A stretch of 64,000 nt of DNA from Cryptomeria japonica (GCF_030272615.1 NC_081413.1:21020501-21084500), one strand, 5' to 3'. Shown: positions 20,731 to 33,515, counted from the stretch's first letter. Numbers and translations are program-made. The notes: generated by a model not told the origin, from the letters alone.

Positions 20731-23430
20731 ATGGCTCATACCAGATCAAGATCTAGACAACCAGAAATTGAAGAAGAAGAGGAGGAAAATATCAATGAGT
20801 TCCAAGAAGCCCTTGGAGGAAATATAAATGATGAAAATCCACACATTCCTACCCCAGAAGCGATAGAAAGGACACAACACAACCCTGTCTTTAATAGACT
20901 TTTTGATGAAATACTCAGGAGTAATGCTGATGCTCACTTTTTAAGACTTACTCAAGAAGGGGCTAAACTACCCTTTGACTTTGAAGTTGCACAACTAAGA
21001 CAAGCATAAGAATGCCAAAGTCTTAATGAGGATGAAAGAGGTCGAGAAAATATCAAATACAACCTTCATCAAGGTAATCCCCCACCTCCTCATCCTCCAA
21101 ATGAAATAGAAATGTTGCGGCAACAAGTTGAAAATCTCGCCCAACAACTTCATAGTGGTGTGAAAACTAATCAATTTTCACTCAATGAAATTTGTCCCTA
21201 TCCCTTTGATATGAATCTTCATATGTCACCTTTTCCACAAGGGTTTGAAACACCCAAGTTCAAAAAGTATAGAGGAAAAGGAGATCCTTGTGATCATGTT
21301 CGAGAATTCCATTCAGCTTGCCTCAAAGTGGCATACGAGGATACATACCTAATGCACCTTTTTCCCCAAAGCTTGGGAGGAACAACCACATCATGGTTTT
21401 CCCGATTACCAAGTGACATTAGGAAATTTGAAGAACTCATCCAGAAATTCCTGGCACATTACTCACACAGCATTGAACGTGATATCACCATGGTTGATCT
21501 ATGCAACACTAAACAAAAACTAGGTGAACTATTTTCAGTCTTTCTGCAATGATGGCGTCAAATGTCTAGCAGACGTTCTCTGCAGTTACCTAAACAAGAA
21601 CTAGTGGAAATATTTATTTCTAACTTAAATGAAGAAATGGAATTTCACCTAGACGTAATAGACACATATTCTTTCCATGACATGATCACCAAAGGTTTAA
21701 AATGTGAGCAAGCTCTCATCAAGAAAGGACTTATTAAAATCTACAATGAGCCAAAGGATGGCCCTCATCCCCGCTTCAATAGTGACAAGCCTAACTTCTA
21801 GAACAAAAACAAAAATATCATCAACGACGGGGTTATGGATGCAAGAACTATCAAAAATGCAAAACCTGTGGTTCGATTTGCAGGACAGAACCCCCCACCC
21901 AAGAATAACACAGTTGCTCCTCCAAATCAAGGATGCAATACATCTCAAGAGGAACCCAGACAACGTCAATAAAATTTTAAACCAAAATGAACATACACTC
22001 CCTTAGGGGAACCCATCGAAATAGTGTTATGTCAGTTGGTTTCTCAAAATCTGGTGACCTTACCCAAAACATCAAATTATGAACCTCAAGTCAAACATTC
22101 ATGGTGGAGGGATACTGAACATTGCGATTTCCATCAAGGGAAAGGGCATAAGAGAAGCGATTGTCACAGATTGAAAGATCTTATTCAAGATCTTATTGAC
22201 TGAGGTGAAATCTAAATCGAAGGACATGACCCAAAAACAACAAACAATGATCATCTTATGTTCAAAAATCCACTTCCATCCCAAGATCAAAGGGGTCCTT
22301 CCACTTCAGGGAGAAACACAGATACCATTGATTATATGCAAGCCATGTATAATTACATTATGAATCACCTATATGATGTCAGTGAACAAATTGCAACTAT
22401 TACCATCAAAAATCCCAGCTCCACTTCCAATGTTGTTACATGTTGCGGCAAGATTACCATAAAAGAAGCTCCACAAGGCACCCCATCTATCCCAAAGTAG
22501 TATAACCTTGTGGAATAGTTAGACAAAACACCCACATTGATATCTATCTTAGAGTTATTGTGTCTATCTCCATCTCATAAAACAATCTGGGATCAAGCTC
22601 TCCAAGAGGCGTCAATCCCTGCAAACCTAAATATAGATCAATTCCAAGCCATGGTCAAAAATCTAAGGTCATCACCTTGTCTCACTTTTTCTGAAAGTGA
22701 CAACACATCCTTCCAACAACCTCATAACGCTTAACTCCATATTGAAGGGTTTATCAACTAGCATAGGATCAAGCGAGTCTTGATCGACAATGGAGCAGGC
22801 CTGAATATTTATATACTACAATTAGTCATTGCATTGGGATATGAAATTGAATCAATGGATACCCGCAAGAAGATCACAATCAAAGCTTATGATGATGCAA
22901 AGTGTTCAGCCAAAGGAGCTATTGTACTACCAATCCAAGTGGGCCCCATGGTGAAACACATCATATGTCAGGTTCTGGACCTTCCTTTGCCATACAATTT
23001 TTTGTTGGGGAGACCTTAGATACACGCCATGCAAGCCATTCTATCCACCTACCATCAGTGTATCAAGTTCCCACATAATGGTGTAGAAATCACAATCCTG
23101 GGAGATGCAAATCCCTTTGCATATTGTCATAATATAATTCATCAACTAGAGATTACCATTCCTAATAGTAGAGAAGACATCTCCTCCACCTCATACATAA
23201 GTCCAGCCTCTCTTTCCAGTTCAAACACCACTATACCCAAGCAAGAGAATCTCAATCGTAGCTAGTTCAATCCTCTTAAATGCTTCTACAAGGATTGGAT
23301 GCTTGGATCTTAACTAGAAATACCATGGGATATTTTATGCCCATTGCTAGCAAGAGAGATTCTCAATCTCAACATTGGTTTACATGTTCCAACTGAAGAG
23401 ATGGCGACTTAAGAAATTTCAGCCATTTGA
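20731..23430 (+). pseudogene. gag: Gy-C gag-protease pseudogene, stops but no frameshift
   Basis: One reading frame from the ATG at 20,731 stays in register for at least 2.5 kb and carries 13 stops, at 21,007, 21,550, 21,799, 21,970, 21,988, 22,201, 22,213, 22,498, 22,516, 22,732, 22,759, 23,017 and 23,263. Along it: a charged N terminus (RSRSRQPEIEEEEEEN), the gag core at about 21,240-21,540 (YRGKGDPCDHV, WFSRLPSDIRKFEEL), a His/Cys motif CDFHQGKGHKRSDCHRLK near 22,118-22,172, the gag-protease linker, and a retropepsin with Asp-Asn-Gly (LIDNGAGLNIY) near 22,778-22,810, ending NFLLGRP then a stop in place of Trp at 23,017. The linker and protease resemble those of Gy-B more than those of Gy-A. 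No pol follows; a LINE fragment begins near 23,430. Confidence 0.85.
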
Positions 23431-24780
23431 ATCGATTTTATATCATCAATTCTCTTTCCATCATCCCCTTTTCTTAGAGAACACTATTATTAAAGTGGAT
23501 CCTTCTACCTATCTCTAAAACCATATCCCAAATTTATTAACTTATTTCCTTTCTCTTTTCCTTTCCCATCCCTCCAATCTTTCCCATAAGCTTAATATTT
23601 CTCAACTTAAGAAACTTGATTGTCTTGCCTCTTTGATCTCCATATGGAATAATACCCCCAGACCTCCCCAAAATGAGGGTTGGATTCAATGATGGAATGA
23701 GGCTATTACTTGCTATACTTCTTAACATCTTATGGGAAAAAAATGGCCAAAAAGAGATCTAGAGTGGAAAAGATATTAAGACATAAATTGGAAAGGAGTA
23801 TAGCTCTTCTAATTTAAGCACCAACCAATGTCTCTCTACAACATGTTGCTAGTGTTGCTAAATCCAAAATTAGAAGATTTAAATTTTATCGAGGTCAGGG
23901 ATCTCAATTAAGGTCTAGACTACATTGGATGAAAGAAGGAGACAAAGGAACCAAATTTTTTTCAATTATCTCAAGACCAAACACTCCAAGGAAATAATTT
24001 TCTCCATTCATGATCAAGAGGCGAACAAAGATGATAATCTTGATGATATTAAATTTATTATTTTTAAGATTATCAACAATTGTTTATTGAAACAAGTGAA
24101 AGAGATTAACTTTAAGAGATGATTGAAGACTCAATTGGTACTTGTATCCCTACTAAGATTGATCTAGAGTAGCAACATACTTGAACTGTTTTCTCACTCT
24201 TGAAGAATTTGATGTTTCTCTTAAGGTATGACTGATTCAAAAAGTACTAATATTGATGGCCTTTTAGTAGAATTCTTTAAAATACTATTGTAATTTATTA
24301 GGGATAACTTGTATGAGGTCTATAAAGAAGCCTTAGCTAAGGGCTCCTTAGGTTCTACATTAAATCAAGGGATGATAAAACTGATTCCTAAAGGAAGAAA
24401 TGAGAGAAATATTTTAGAGTGGAGACTGATTACTCTCATTAATACATCCTAAAATATTATTGTCAAAGCAATTTCTAACAAAATTAAGTACATGGTGCAA
24501 GAAATTGTAAGGCCTGAGAAAACTACTTGTCTATAATAGGGAGATTCATTTTAGACAACTTAGTGCTTGCTTGCGAGACAATTAAATGGTCTCAAAAAAT
24601 AGGACAAAACTGTCTCCTTATCAAACTAGATTTTGATAAATCTTATGATAGGATTAGGTGGTGTAATTCATATTAAAAATGCTTAAATGGCTAGGATTTT
24701 GTCCTAAGCTAATTTTACATGTAAAATTATTGTTTTTTGATGCTATAGATTTCCTTGAAACTAATGGCACACTTAAATAT
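23430..24780 (+). pseudogene. Second LINE fragment (central ORF2, truncated at both ends)
   Basis: This is a plus-strand piece of an L1-type polyprotein. It starts in the region between endonuclease and reverse transcriptase (FPSSPFLREHYY near 23,450), passes the WMKEGDKGTKFF motif near 23,930, then reverse-transcriptase motifs LNQGMIKLIPKGRNERN near 24,360-24,410 and RFILDNLVLACE near 24,540-24,580, and ends soon after motif A, LDFDKSYDRI near 24,628-24,657. The catalytic Asp of motif A is kept. The YxDD motif is missing. Stops and at least three frameshifts are present. It abuts the Gy-C protease, so one truncated the other. It is a different copy from the LINE at 3-15.8 kb. Confidence 0.75.
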
Positions 24781-25144
24781 AATGCCTTGAGCCTAAAAAA
24801 TCATAATCAATTATTTATATTGTGAGTATGATTCTCAATGTGGTTTTTCCCAGTTCAGGTTTTTCAATGTAAATCTAGTGTTTGCGTGTTTATTGTGCAT
24901 TTTGCTTTCATGTTTCATAATTGTAGTAATAAGTCAATTGTTGTTTGAATTTTAAAAGGTTGAAAATAGATTATTTTGAGGTCCAAACTAATTCACACAC
25001 CCTCCTCTCATTCTTATGGTGTGTTGAATAGAGAGTTCATGTGAAAAGATGCACCCAAATCTATTCACCACATATCTCTAGATGCATGTGTTACCAAGAC
25101 TGTGGAAAATAATTCGCCATCATCCTAAGAGGATTTATTTTAAT

Positions 25145-25952
25145 CTAAATCAAAGGAATCCTTCTAATTTTTTTCCTCCTTGCATTCTTTATGCAAATGA
25201 TTAATATTTTTGCAGTTCCAACATTTACCTTAGACTTTCTAGGAGACTTGAATGTCCCCAAGGACTTATATTTTGACTTATTGTCCTTCTTCTTGCTCCT
25301 CTCTTTCAATTTACCATAGACAAGAAGGCCCTCCTTACCCAAGTTAGGACACTATATTTGTATCTATTTAGAAGGAAAGGATGCAACAACTTGATCCATA
25401 TTGAGGGTGGTAGTGGTACTCTGAATGGCAGTGACAAGGTGACTCCATGAGTCTAATAATAAAAATAGAAAACTTATGCAATGAGGCTCATCCTCATATT
25501 ACCGCCAATAAAATTCAAGTAAACAACAACAATATTAAATGCATTTACATTATTAGTCACATACCATCTTTCTTATATCTTAAGAGAATGCAACTTCTTC
25601 CTCAAGAACAATATGGATTTAGCTTGATAAATTTCTCTGAGTTTTTCTTTAAGTATATCATAATTTTCTCTTCATTGATGTTCAATAGAATATCGTCTAC
25701 CAAACATAATCTAATAAAACCCTTGGAATTATGAACTATCATATCCCAATCATATTGAGTCATGCTGGTAGGCTTATAGTCAGATATTACAACCCAAATA
25801 TCTTGATCTTTAAGCATATCCTCTATCGTAAACCTGCACAACTCAAAATTACTACCATTAAACTTATACATGTCAAACCTACCAAATCTCATGCTCAAAT
25901 AGAGATCAGTACAAAAATCCCTCTACCCATCAATGGGACAAAAATTAGCTAA
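25145..25952 (-). pseudogene. Cop-E Copia gag pseudogene
   Basis: Minus-strand frames at 25,602-25,898 (KFNGSNFELCRFTIEDMLKD) and 25,145-25,342 (a basic region before a broken Cys-rich knuckle) match the UBN2-type gag of Ty1/Copia elements. The same landmarks in the same order occur in Cop-D at 47,220-47,920, so the two belong to related families. The CCHC knuckle is disrupted by a frame change. Pol is absent; the element is cut off near 24,960-25,140 next to LINE sequence. Confidence 0.75.
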
Positions 25953-25965
25953 GCTCTAGTACCAA
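25949..25965 (-). promoter_or_regulatory. Cop-E primer-binding site
   Basis: The minus strand reads TTGGTACTAGAGCTTAG, directly next to the LTR end. It differs slightly from the initiator-Met tRNA complement (TGGTATCAGAGC) that most plant Copia elements use. Confidence 0.65.
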
Positions 25966-26460
25966 TGGAAAAGAAGAAAACTATATGGAAACACTTCCAA
26001 CAACAATCAAAGGAGAGGATATAATGGAAAATTTTCTCACTATTCTTTTTTAGTCACATAAACAATATTTTTTACTCAAAATTAACATGCAATAAAGAAA
26101 TTATATACCATAAAACTAGATAAATATGGGCAAAACCTTTTGGGAGAAAAACCCTACTCCAAAAGTATAACCCTTTTGTATTTCAAGTAAAATAAATAAT
26201 CTACAATAGAATTCTCAATCACTTGGATTTCAGATCAATTTCCATAGCATCAAAGTACCTATATAAAACCTTCACATATGAACTATGAAAAACATAACCA
26301 TTTTATATACTTTACGTTACATATAGGAGAGAGTCCAAGATAGAATGCAATGTCCATGTGCCATGAATATAATGGTTGTAAGAATATCCTTGACATGAAC
26401 ACAACCACCTTGCATGAAAAGCATCATTATGAGTTGTAAGAGAATATAATATTTTCAACA
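25966..26460 (-). repeat. Cop-E 5' LTR
   Basis: A 495-bp LTR has TG...CA ends on the minus strand, starting TGTTGAAAATATTATATTCT at 26,460. R/U5-like wording (GGGTTTTTCTCCCAAAAGG) lies near 26,130-26,160. It adjoins the PBS and gag of Cop-E in the right order. No partner LTR is in the window. Confidence 0.7.
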
Positions 26461-26859
26461 CCCTCCTATAATGATTGCATGGAAAAAAAATTACTCCAAG
26501 TAGGATGCAACCTCATCATTAGCTTTTTCTAAATGACAAGATATTAATAGGCAATCAACAAATACAAAATAAATAATTAATCAATAACATCAATGTTAGA
26601 ACTCGCAACTGTTGAGACACCTTAATCCCAAGAAAAAAATCATTCTTGGATAAAGATTTTAAGTAGCACATTCCTATGGAACAACTTAAATGATAAAAGG
26701 TGAAAGAGAAAGAGAAATTGGTTTGTAGGTTAGGGTAGTCCCAACAAATCTGGAATTAATATTTTGATAGGCAAGTTGTAGAATTACGTTTTGATATAAG
26801 TGAAGCTAATTAATCATAGATTATACTTAAGAAATATAGATTATCGTAGTCTAATTACT

Positions 26860-27660
26860 TTTATAGATATGAATATCTATATGCTTATCATGAGAGAGAG
26901 TAAAGCATCAATTCAAGAAGTTAAAATATAGTTAGCTAGTAGATTTGATATGGAAGACTTAGTAGTTGCTAGATGCATTCTTAGCAAGGGAATGAGGAAG
27001 GTTCCTTATGAAACTGTGGTGGATAATTTTATGTATGCAAAGGTATGCAAGAGACCAAACATTACAAATTAGTGTGAGTTCTATGTAAGTTCATGGTAGA
27101 GCTAGGTAAAGAATGTTGGACACATGTTAAAGGGAGTGCATGCACTTGAAGAGAACTCTAGACAATTGCTAGATTTATCATGGTATTAATGATATGGGCA
27201 TGATGTTGAGGGTATAAAGGTTTGTTGATTTAGACTAGGTTCCAGAGCCCTTGAGAAGAAAGGGTCTAGAAGTTGGTATGTGTTTATTTTATTTATAGTA
27301 GTAAGCTGGATGAGCAAGAGGTAGCAAAGATTTTCCCTACCAAGCGCTAAAGTAGAATATATGCCTACAATATATTCTTATTAGGATGTTTAATTATTGA
27401 AGAGGTTAAGAAATAATATAAGTTAAAGAGTCAAATAGTCTTGAAATATGATTCATAGAGTACAATTTTTTTGGCTAGGAATCCTACTTACCATGCTAAA
27501 CAAAAATACTATTATGTGAAATATTATTTTGTGAGGGAGATGGTTGATAAGATGAATGTCCATACAGACAAAATTGGCACTCAAATTACAAACATTTTAG
27601 ATTCTTTAACAAAACATTTAAATACTACCACGTTCTTCTAGTGTACAAATAAAATGTATT
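26860..27660 (+). pseudogene. Cop-F Copia reverse transcriptase/RNase H remnant
   Basis: The plus strand reads ASRFDMEDLVVAR near 26,937-26,976, then skips directly to VPYETVVDNFMYAKVCKRPN near 27,000-27,060, so about 200 bp are deleted between the end of the reverse transcriptase and the RNase H. The C-terminal RNase H follows (LARNPTYHAKQKYYYVKYYF at 27,470-27,530). The frame is broken many times. It is the 3' half of an element opposite in strand to Cop-E. Confidence 0.7.
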
Positions 27661-27730
27661 TGTCCCATTCTCAAGCATGAGCTTAATTTCTTGACTTGAT
27701 ATATAAATTTATTTCCAATTATAAAATATC

Positions 27731-27741
27731 AAGTGGAAGAA
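27731..27741 (+). promoter_or_regulatory. Cop-F polypurine tract
   Basis: AAGTGGAAGAA is followed by TATTGGAGC, close to the usual Copia PPT/LTR junction with TG mutated to TA. The 3' LTR should begin at 27,742; its right end was not found. Confidence 0.5.
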
Positions 27742-28399
27742 TATTGGAGCTTAGGTGATATCAAGAGGGTTGATAAAATGTGATGATTCTTTAAGTATTG
27801 TGGTACAACAAACATAATGATGTTGCAAGTCTTCCAATAAATCATAAATGTCACTCTGCATGCCACATGAGGTGATTTTATAACAAAAATTATACATGAT
27901 ACTTGGATGAAAAAATAACATCCACATGAGTGTTGAGTACTTGGTTATGCAAGAGAAGTTGTAGTATGGATCGTAAAATGTGACATCATATAAGAGATAG
28001 ATAATGGAAAGTGCTATCCAACTCTATAATATGAAGAACTACATCTATTAGTGATTGAAGATACCTTGTCAAAGACTTTAAAAACAAGTTTCTTAAGTCA
28101 CTTTAAGAGTCAAGCCATCCACGTGCACTATAAAAATTATTGAGTCCTACTCTTACCCCAAAAAGTAACTTTGCGATACTATAGAGCTAAGTCAAGCATA
28201 TGCCTAGAAAACGTGGTTACCGCAGCTTTGACCGAAATAAATAAAGAGCTAAGAGAAGCACATGCCTCCGCCTTGCTTTAGCTTTTCTTTGCTCTATGGA
28301 ATGCCTGCAACAGTGTTTTTTTCCCTTTGAGGTCAATCTCGTGGCTTTTCAATCCGGTACACGGCACTGATGAGAAGAATCGTAAGTCAATTGATAGTG
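27742..28399 (+). other. Probable Cop-F 3' LTR start and unassigned sequence
   Basis: After the polypurine tract no coding frame is visible. The first few hundred bases are expected to be LTR but have no second copy here. Near 28,140-28,330 the composition becomes more GC-rich (ACCGCAGCTTTGACCG, CCTCCGCCTTGCTTTAGC), unlike the flanks, with no feature that I can name. Confidence 0.3.
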
Positions 28400-28925
28400 A
28401 AGGTATTCTGTTCAAGTAAATTATAGTGTCATTTCCTCTTACAAGACGTCTTGACTCTTCTCACACACTCCAACTCTTCACGTTTCAATTAGACATTCTA
28501 GATGGGATAATCATCCAATCAAAGAAAAGTCGAAAAGCTTTGAGCCTCCTATATAGACTAAGTCAAGAACATGCCTAGAAAGAGGAAGGAAACATTAGAA
28601 GAATCGGTAAGTAAGTGAGAGTGAAGTCTTGACTCTTCTCACACACTCCAAATCTTCACGTTTCAATTAGACATTCTAGATGGGATAATCATCCAATCAA
28701 AGAAAAGTCAAAAAGCTTTGAGCCTCCTATATAGACTAAGTCAAGAACATGCCTAGAAAGAGGAAGGAAACATTAGAAGAATCGGTAAGTAAGTGAGAGT
28801 GAAGGTTTTCTGTTCAAGTAAATTACACAATCATTTCCTCTTACAAGACGTCTTGACTCTTCTCACACACTCCCACTCTTCACGTTTCAATTGGACATTC
28901 TAGATGGAATAATGATCTAGTCTAA
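28400..28925. repeat. 178-bp tandem duplication with a nested 50-bp unit
   Basis: CTTGACTCTTCTCACACACT starts at 28,450, 28,628 and 28,852. The first two units are 178 bp, nearly identical, and each ends in AAGAATCGGTAAGTAAGTGA. A separate segment of about 50 bp (TTCTGTTCAAGTAAATTA to ACAAGACGT) precedes the first and third copies but not the second, giving the order A-B-B-A-B', with the last copy partial. Confidence 0.9.
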
Positions 28926-30985
28926 AAGTAAATAGCCAGCTTACTTTTGGTCAAATGCATGAACAAAGAATCTTGCATTATTTCACCAATTTAATAATAT
29001 ATTTAATTGACAATACTCAAGCTACAATAGTGAAGTGGAAGTTATAGAAGTTAATTTTGTAATTAAATCCCACTTAGTCGGATGCGTAGGGCCAATCAAG
29101 AATGAATGGGGCACTAGAAATGGCGGGTCTTTCTCTTCTCCTCGTGTGGAAAATTTGCAGTTTTATTTCATTCCGCGTTGTTTATTTGAAATTTACATTT
29201 GCATCTGCTTCTAATTTCGTAGATGTAGAATTTTATTTTAGGATAAGCATTAGCTTAGCTATTGGTTTCACTAGAATTTAGAAATATTTCTCTGAGGTTT
29301 AAATAATAGTCATAAATATATTTTTGTGTTTTGTACGTAAATTAGAAGCTATGATCAATATTGAATCTAGCAATTTTTTTAGTTTTCTTCTTTAGTATTG
29401 TATTGTAACTGAGATATTCTAATATACATAAATTATGGTAATTATTATAGAGACCTTTCAATTTTAATAAAGCTATTGAAATATTTAGTGTTCTTTTATC
29501 CTAACTAATATTTTAAAAGAAAATCCTCATGTCACTCTTCATGCTTGTAAACTGAGTATGCAAGCTCATGAGAAAATCAAACTTAATTGACAACCCTAAT
29601 TTTGTTGAAAGAAAATGGGCTTAAGAACCCATAAAAAATTCATTCCTTATATCAACTTGAGCTAGAAGAGCTTATCGATGTCGTTGAAATAAAAATCATG
29701 TGAACTCATCCATAGATTATATTTATGTAGGAGAAACTTTATGAATTAGCATAGTCAATTTTATCCATTATATTTTTTCAATCATGACAAATATGCTTCC
29801 TTTCTAGGTCCCTTTTCAACTTTATTTGTGTGTTCTACATACCCTAGACATCTACTATCAATCTAGTTTCTTTAATGAAACTATCCAAACCTAATTCTAA
29901 TTAAAGTAAATTATCTAAAATAGTTTTACATAAAATTGAGTCCACCTTATCACCTATGACAAAAAGATTATTAACCAAGTTAACCATAATCTTCTTACCC
30001 TCCTCTTTGTTACCTTCTTTGTGCCGTTGCTTTTCTTAAGTCACTCTTTGAAATATTTAATTCTCAACATGAAAGTACCCCTATCCTATTGGGGCATATC
30101 TCCTAAGATAACTTGTGGAGTGGAAACCTCAAACATTATGTTTTGTGAAGGGGAGGTCAATGACTACACTCTTTTATATTATTGCATCATCTTTATGTGA
30201 TCATTTTCTAACTTTGTAAAATCTAATTCTAGCTTCTTTGCTAGTACACTAAATAGAGTTGTGCTCACCACCAAAGATGCATTTTGAGGGGTTGTAGTAT
30301 CAATTATTTATCTAAGGATTGAGCTCTCTATCAACTTATTATTTTCCTTAGCCACATGAGGCTTGTTCTTGTCTAGGTCTATGTCCTATATTTTCCATAA
30401 CTCAAATTTTGTACTAAGCCCTAACCTAAAATATAGTTCTTTGGAGTAGTCTTTAATGGTTAGTACATATTCTTCTAGATCCTACCCTCAAATTATGTCT
30501 AGAGAAATGTTTAATGATATATCCCAACATAGAAACACAAATCTACATTCCTTTACTAATCTCTTCCTATAAAAATTGGCTATGGAGATAGTCACCCAAG
30601 ATCTAGAGGTCAAATAGAAAGCACATAAACAAGAGAGAAATAATATGACAATAATAAATTGTATTTGTATCAATGATATAATAGAATAGAATAGAATAAA
30701 AATACATAGGTGACCTCCTTGGTTATATAGCCGAGGTGAGTGATTGAAATAATGAACATAGTCATTGTTATCATCCCACCTAAAGTGGAAATCTGATCAT
30801 ACGATAACACTACTAAAGGTGGAAATGATAATGTTACAAGGTGATATGTCCACCTAAATAGGAGATGCTCCAACTACTCCTTTGCAATTCCCTAAGTAAA
30901 CTTAAGTAAAGTGTAATTAGGACCTATGAAATAATAAACCAAGGTAAAATTCCTTAATTACACCAACACCCCCCTTAAGTACAAC
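28926..30985. other. AT-rich region with a possible minus-strand LTR junction
   Basis: No supported gene. On the minus strand near 30,985-30,955 a purine run, AAGGGGGG, is followed by TGTTGGTGTAATTAAGG, which looks like a polypurine tract and LTR start at about 30,970. Minus-strand frames around 30,020-30,480 hold short readable stretches (NASLVVSTTLFSVLAKKLEL) in broken frames, possibly gag remnants. A 59-codon plus-strand frame from 29,104 has no support. Confidence 0.3.
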
Positions 30986-32635
30986 TTTGGGGAATGTAGA
31001 CTCAAGCTAACAATGCAAGATGGGTCCAAGCAACTAGGCCATGATAGGTACCCATATTCACATAATTTCTTTATTTTTTTGACATGTTTTAAATCGACAT
31101 AATCTAAATGAATTTTAGATTAAATATTATATAATTTTGTTGAATGATATGGATACCCTGATTCAGTTAATTTTACAATATTTTTTTTCCTACTCAAAAT
31201 CTACATTTACATAACTTTAAGATTTTCATATTTTGATTTAAATAAAAAGTGTAATTGCCTCCGCCCACATTTATAAATCTTTAGTACTGAATTTGCCTTA
31301 GCTTCATCTCCATGGCATTTATCCTTCACGAGTTGTGTTAATTTCATGCTCTTGTCGCTACATTTATTTGCTGAGGGTTCTTACAACATCATTCCTTTTG
31401 ATCACACAGTACTTTATTGCAATGACATGATAGAGTATTGATTATAGATATGTGTGAGACTTCTCCTACCTTATTCTCATTGTTCTAATCATTCAGATTA
31501 AGCATATGTAGATAAGGATTATCTATGTAGATGTCAACATCAGTGACTGCATCTAGTTTTGATTTTCCAAATAACTCAGAGAAAATGTTTATTCCTACAT
31601 GCGCACAGACCATCAAATATCATTTCAGATGTGACTAATATTGTCCATACGACTGAAAAAGTAACATAAACACAAGCTATCTACAATAATCTCCATTAAT
31701 AAAATAGAGAGAAAATTGTTGGGCTCACATCAGCTGATTATAGACCGGGACTTTTCTTGCAATGAAGGAAATTGTCGAGAAGAAAGCACCTACAGTTCCC
31801 ACTTTCTCCGGCCGTCAATTGCGACGGAAATGAATCTACTATTCGCACTTTACCACAACGTCAAGGAAATTTGGAAAAAAAAAACCCTAAGTTCCCTCTT
31901 CCTCCCATCACACTACATTTCATTTTTTACTTGTCTTATCGGGCATTCTTTGAAATGCATAGGGGAAGAGCACCATAGTTGAGCATGTATGAATAGATGT
32001 GAGGGTTGTTGATACTTTTTGCTTCAATAATAGTACAAATAAAAATAAAAACTATTCTTTGAAACATACAATATCAATTTTTGTGTGTTTATATATTAAT
32101 AATTACAATACATTATACCACTAGTTGTGACTTTAAGGTTGTTATTGCTATCAAATATACCTTTAGTTGTAAAAAACTATTGGGTTTAAGGTGTCTCAAC
32201 CTTAGAGTTCGAACATTCTAATTTAATTCTTTGTTTAATTTTTCATTCCACTTTGGAAAACCTAATATTTTAGGGAACTAGTGTCATAGGTTGCTATGTT
32301 GAGACAATGACAATTTTCTATTATGACTATGGTGGTTTCTAGCTTGGTGCAAGAGTCATGGAGAGTTATATTTTGGCAATTTGCATTTATGGTTTGAATT
32401 CACTTTTGACAAGTGGTGTGAGGTAAGGAAGGCACCTATTTGGTCATGGTAACTTCTATGTTGTACTTACATTACATTTGGCAACATGATCATTATGGAA
32501 GAGATAGGTGTTGTTGCTTCAGAAGTTTCTATACGCATCATGTCATTGGATTAGCAAGGTGTTGCTTGTGAAACAACTTACCTCTTGGGTTTTGAAGATG
32601 GTTTTGGAAACCATGGGCACTTACAGAGATTACTT
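30986..32635. other. AT-rich intergenic stretch
   Basis: I see no gene, repeat boundary or RNA. Two overlapping frames at 31,716-31,982 read through the same DNA in different frames without codon structure. The frame at 32,508-32,804 runs into the motif cluster that follows and shows no domain. Confidence 0.5.
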
Positions 32636-32639
32636 TAGT

Positions 32640-33115
32640 GGCGAATATTCACCAATGGCAAATTTTTCACGTCGGCGACCTGGGAAATGGCGAATATTTT
32701 GTACCAACTGGGACTGGCCATGTCGCCAGAACATTATCAATTTTCGTCAAAGTCACAGTGCGATCGCCATATGTTTTAGGCAATTAAATGTTTCTATGCG
32801 ATGATTTTGCCAATACAATATACGGTGGACATATGGTAAATTTAATTTTTTCGCCTACAGTCTCTGAGGTTGCCTTAATAGACAGCCATAATTCGCCTAT
32901 AAGTATGTGAAGATTTGTTAGCCAGGAAGACCCAATTTGCCTAATATTTTGCCGACGCGTGTCTCCATTCACCCCAACTTTCGCCAACTATATTGTATTT
33001 GCCAATTATTTGGATGACCTATAATCGCTTCGAAAATTACATAAGTCATGTTATAGTTACGCGAGATTCACCAAATATTTGTATACCATATAAAATTCCC
33101 AAGGAATTTGCCATA
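32640..33115. repeat. Cluster of TTCGCC/GGCGAA-type motifs upstream of hAT-G
   Basis: In about 475 bp the word TCGCC or its near forms (GGCGAA, TTGCCAA, TTCACCAA, TTTGCC) occurs roughly 14 times, on both strands, about every 30-40 bp. hAT elements carry clustered short subterminal motifs that bind their transposase, and this cluster lies just before the hAT-G promoter, so it may be the 5' subterminal region. A second cluster lies at 46,250-46,640. Confidence 0.5.
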
Positions 33116-33125
33116 TAAGGATTGG

Positions 33126-33133
33126 TATAAATA
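33126..33133 (+). promoter_or_regulatory. TATA box of hAT-G
   Basis: TATAAATA lies about 140 bp before a splice donor and about 390 bp before the first coding sequence of the transposase remnant, on the same strand. Confidence 0.6.
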
Positions 33134-33263
33134 CATGCAAAGATCAGATCTATCTCAACACAATCTGGTGGGTTCTAGGCTCTGAATTCTGATCAATAGC
33201 GAAGCTTCAGACCAAGGAAAATCATTGTTGTTGACTGCATTGGCGACTGCTAGTGACCTAAAG

Positions 33264-33495
33264 GTGAGCGATCATATTTTGAAGTGTTATAATATTATTC
33301 TAAATTTATCTATATTTGTTTGCATTATTGAGTTCATTTTTATTCAATGGCGACCCGTTAGTGCCAAGTAGTCAGGACTCAGGGGGGACATTCAGACCTC
33401 AAACATCTAGATTGTAGGTCATAGGGCCATTGAAACATATATTATACATTATAGTCTAATATTTCTTCTTCAAAAAATTGATATTTTTTTGCCAG
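33264..33495 (+). other. Probable intron in the hAT-G 5' leader
   Basis: The donor AAG|GTGAGC at 33,263/33,264 is strong. The acceptor TTTTTTTGCCAG ends at 33,495 after a T-rich tract. Coding similarity starts just after, so the intron would lie in the 5' untranslated region. Confidence 0.5.
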
Positions 33496-33515
33496 CCTTT
33501 TATTTCATTGCAAAT

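Noticed and set aside
29104-29280. 59-codon frame starting in a GC-richer patch (MNGALEMAGLSLLLV)
   Set aside because: The start looks like a signal peptide, but there is no promoter, intron or conserved part to support a gene.
31716-31982. Two overlapping frames of 88 and 68 codons
   Set aside because: The same DNA is read in two frames with no domain and no neighbours to explain it.
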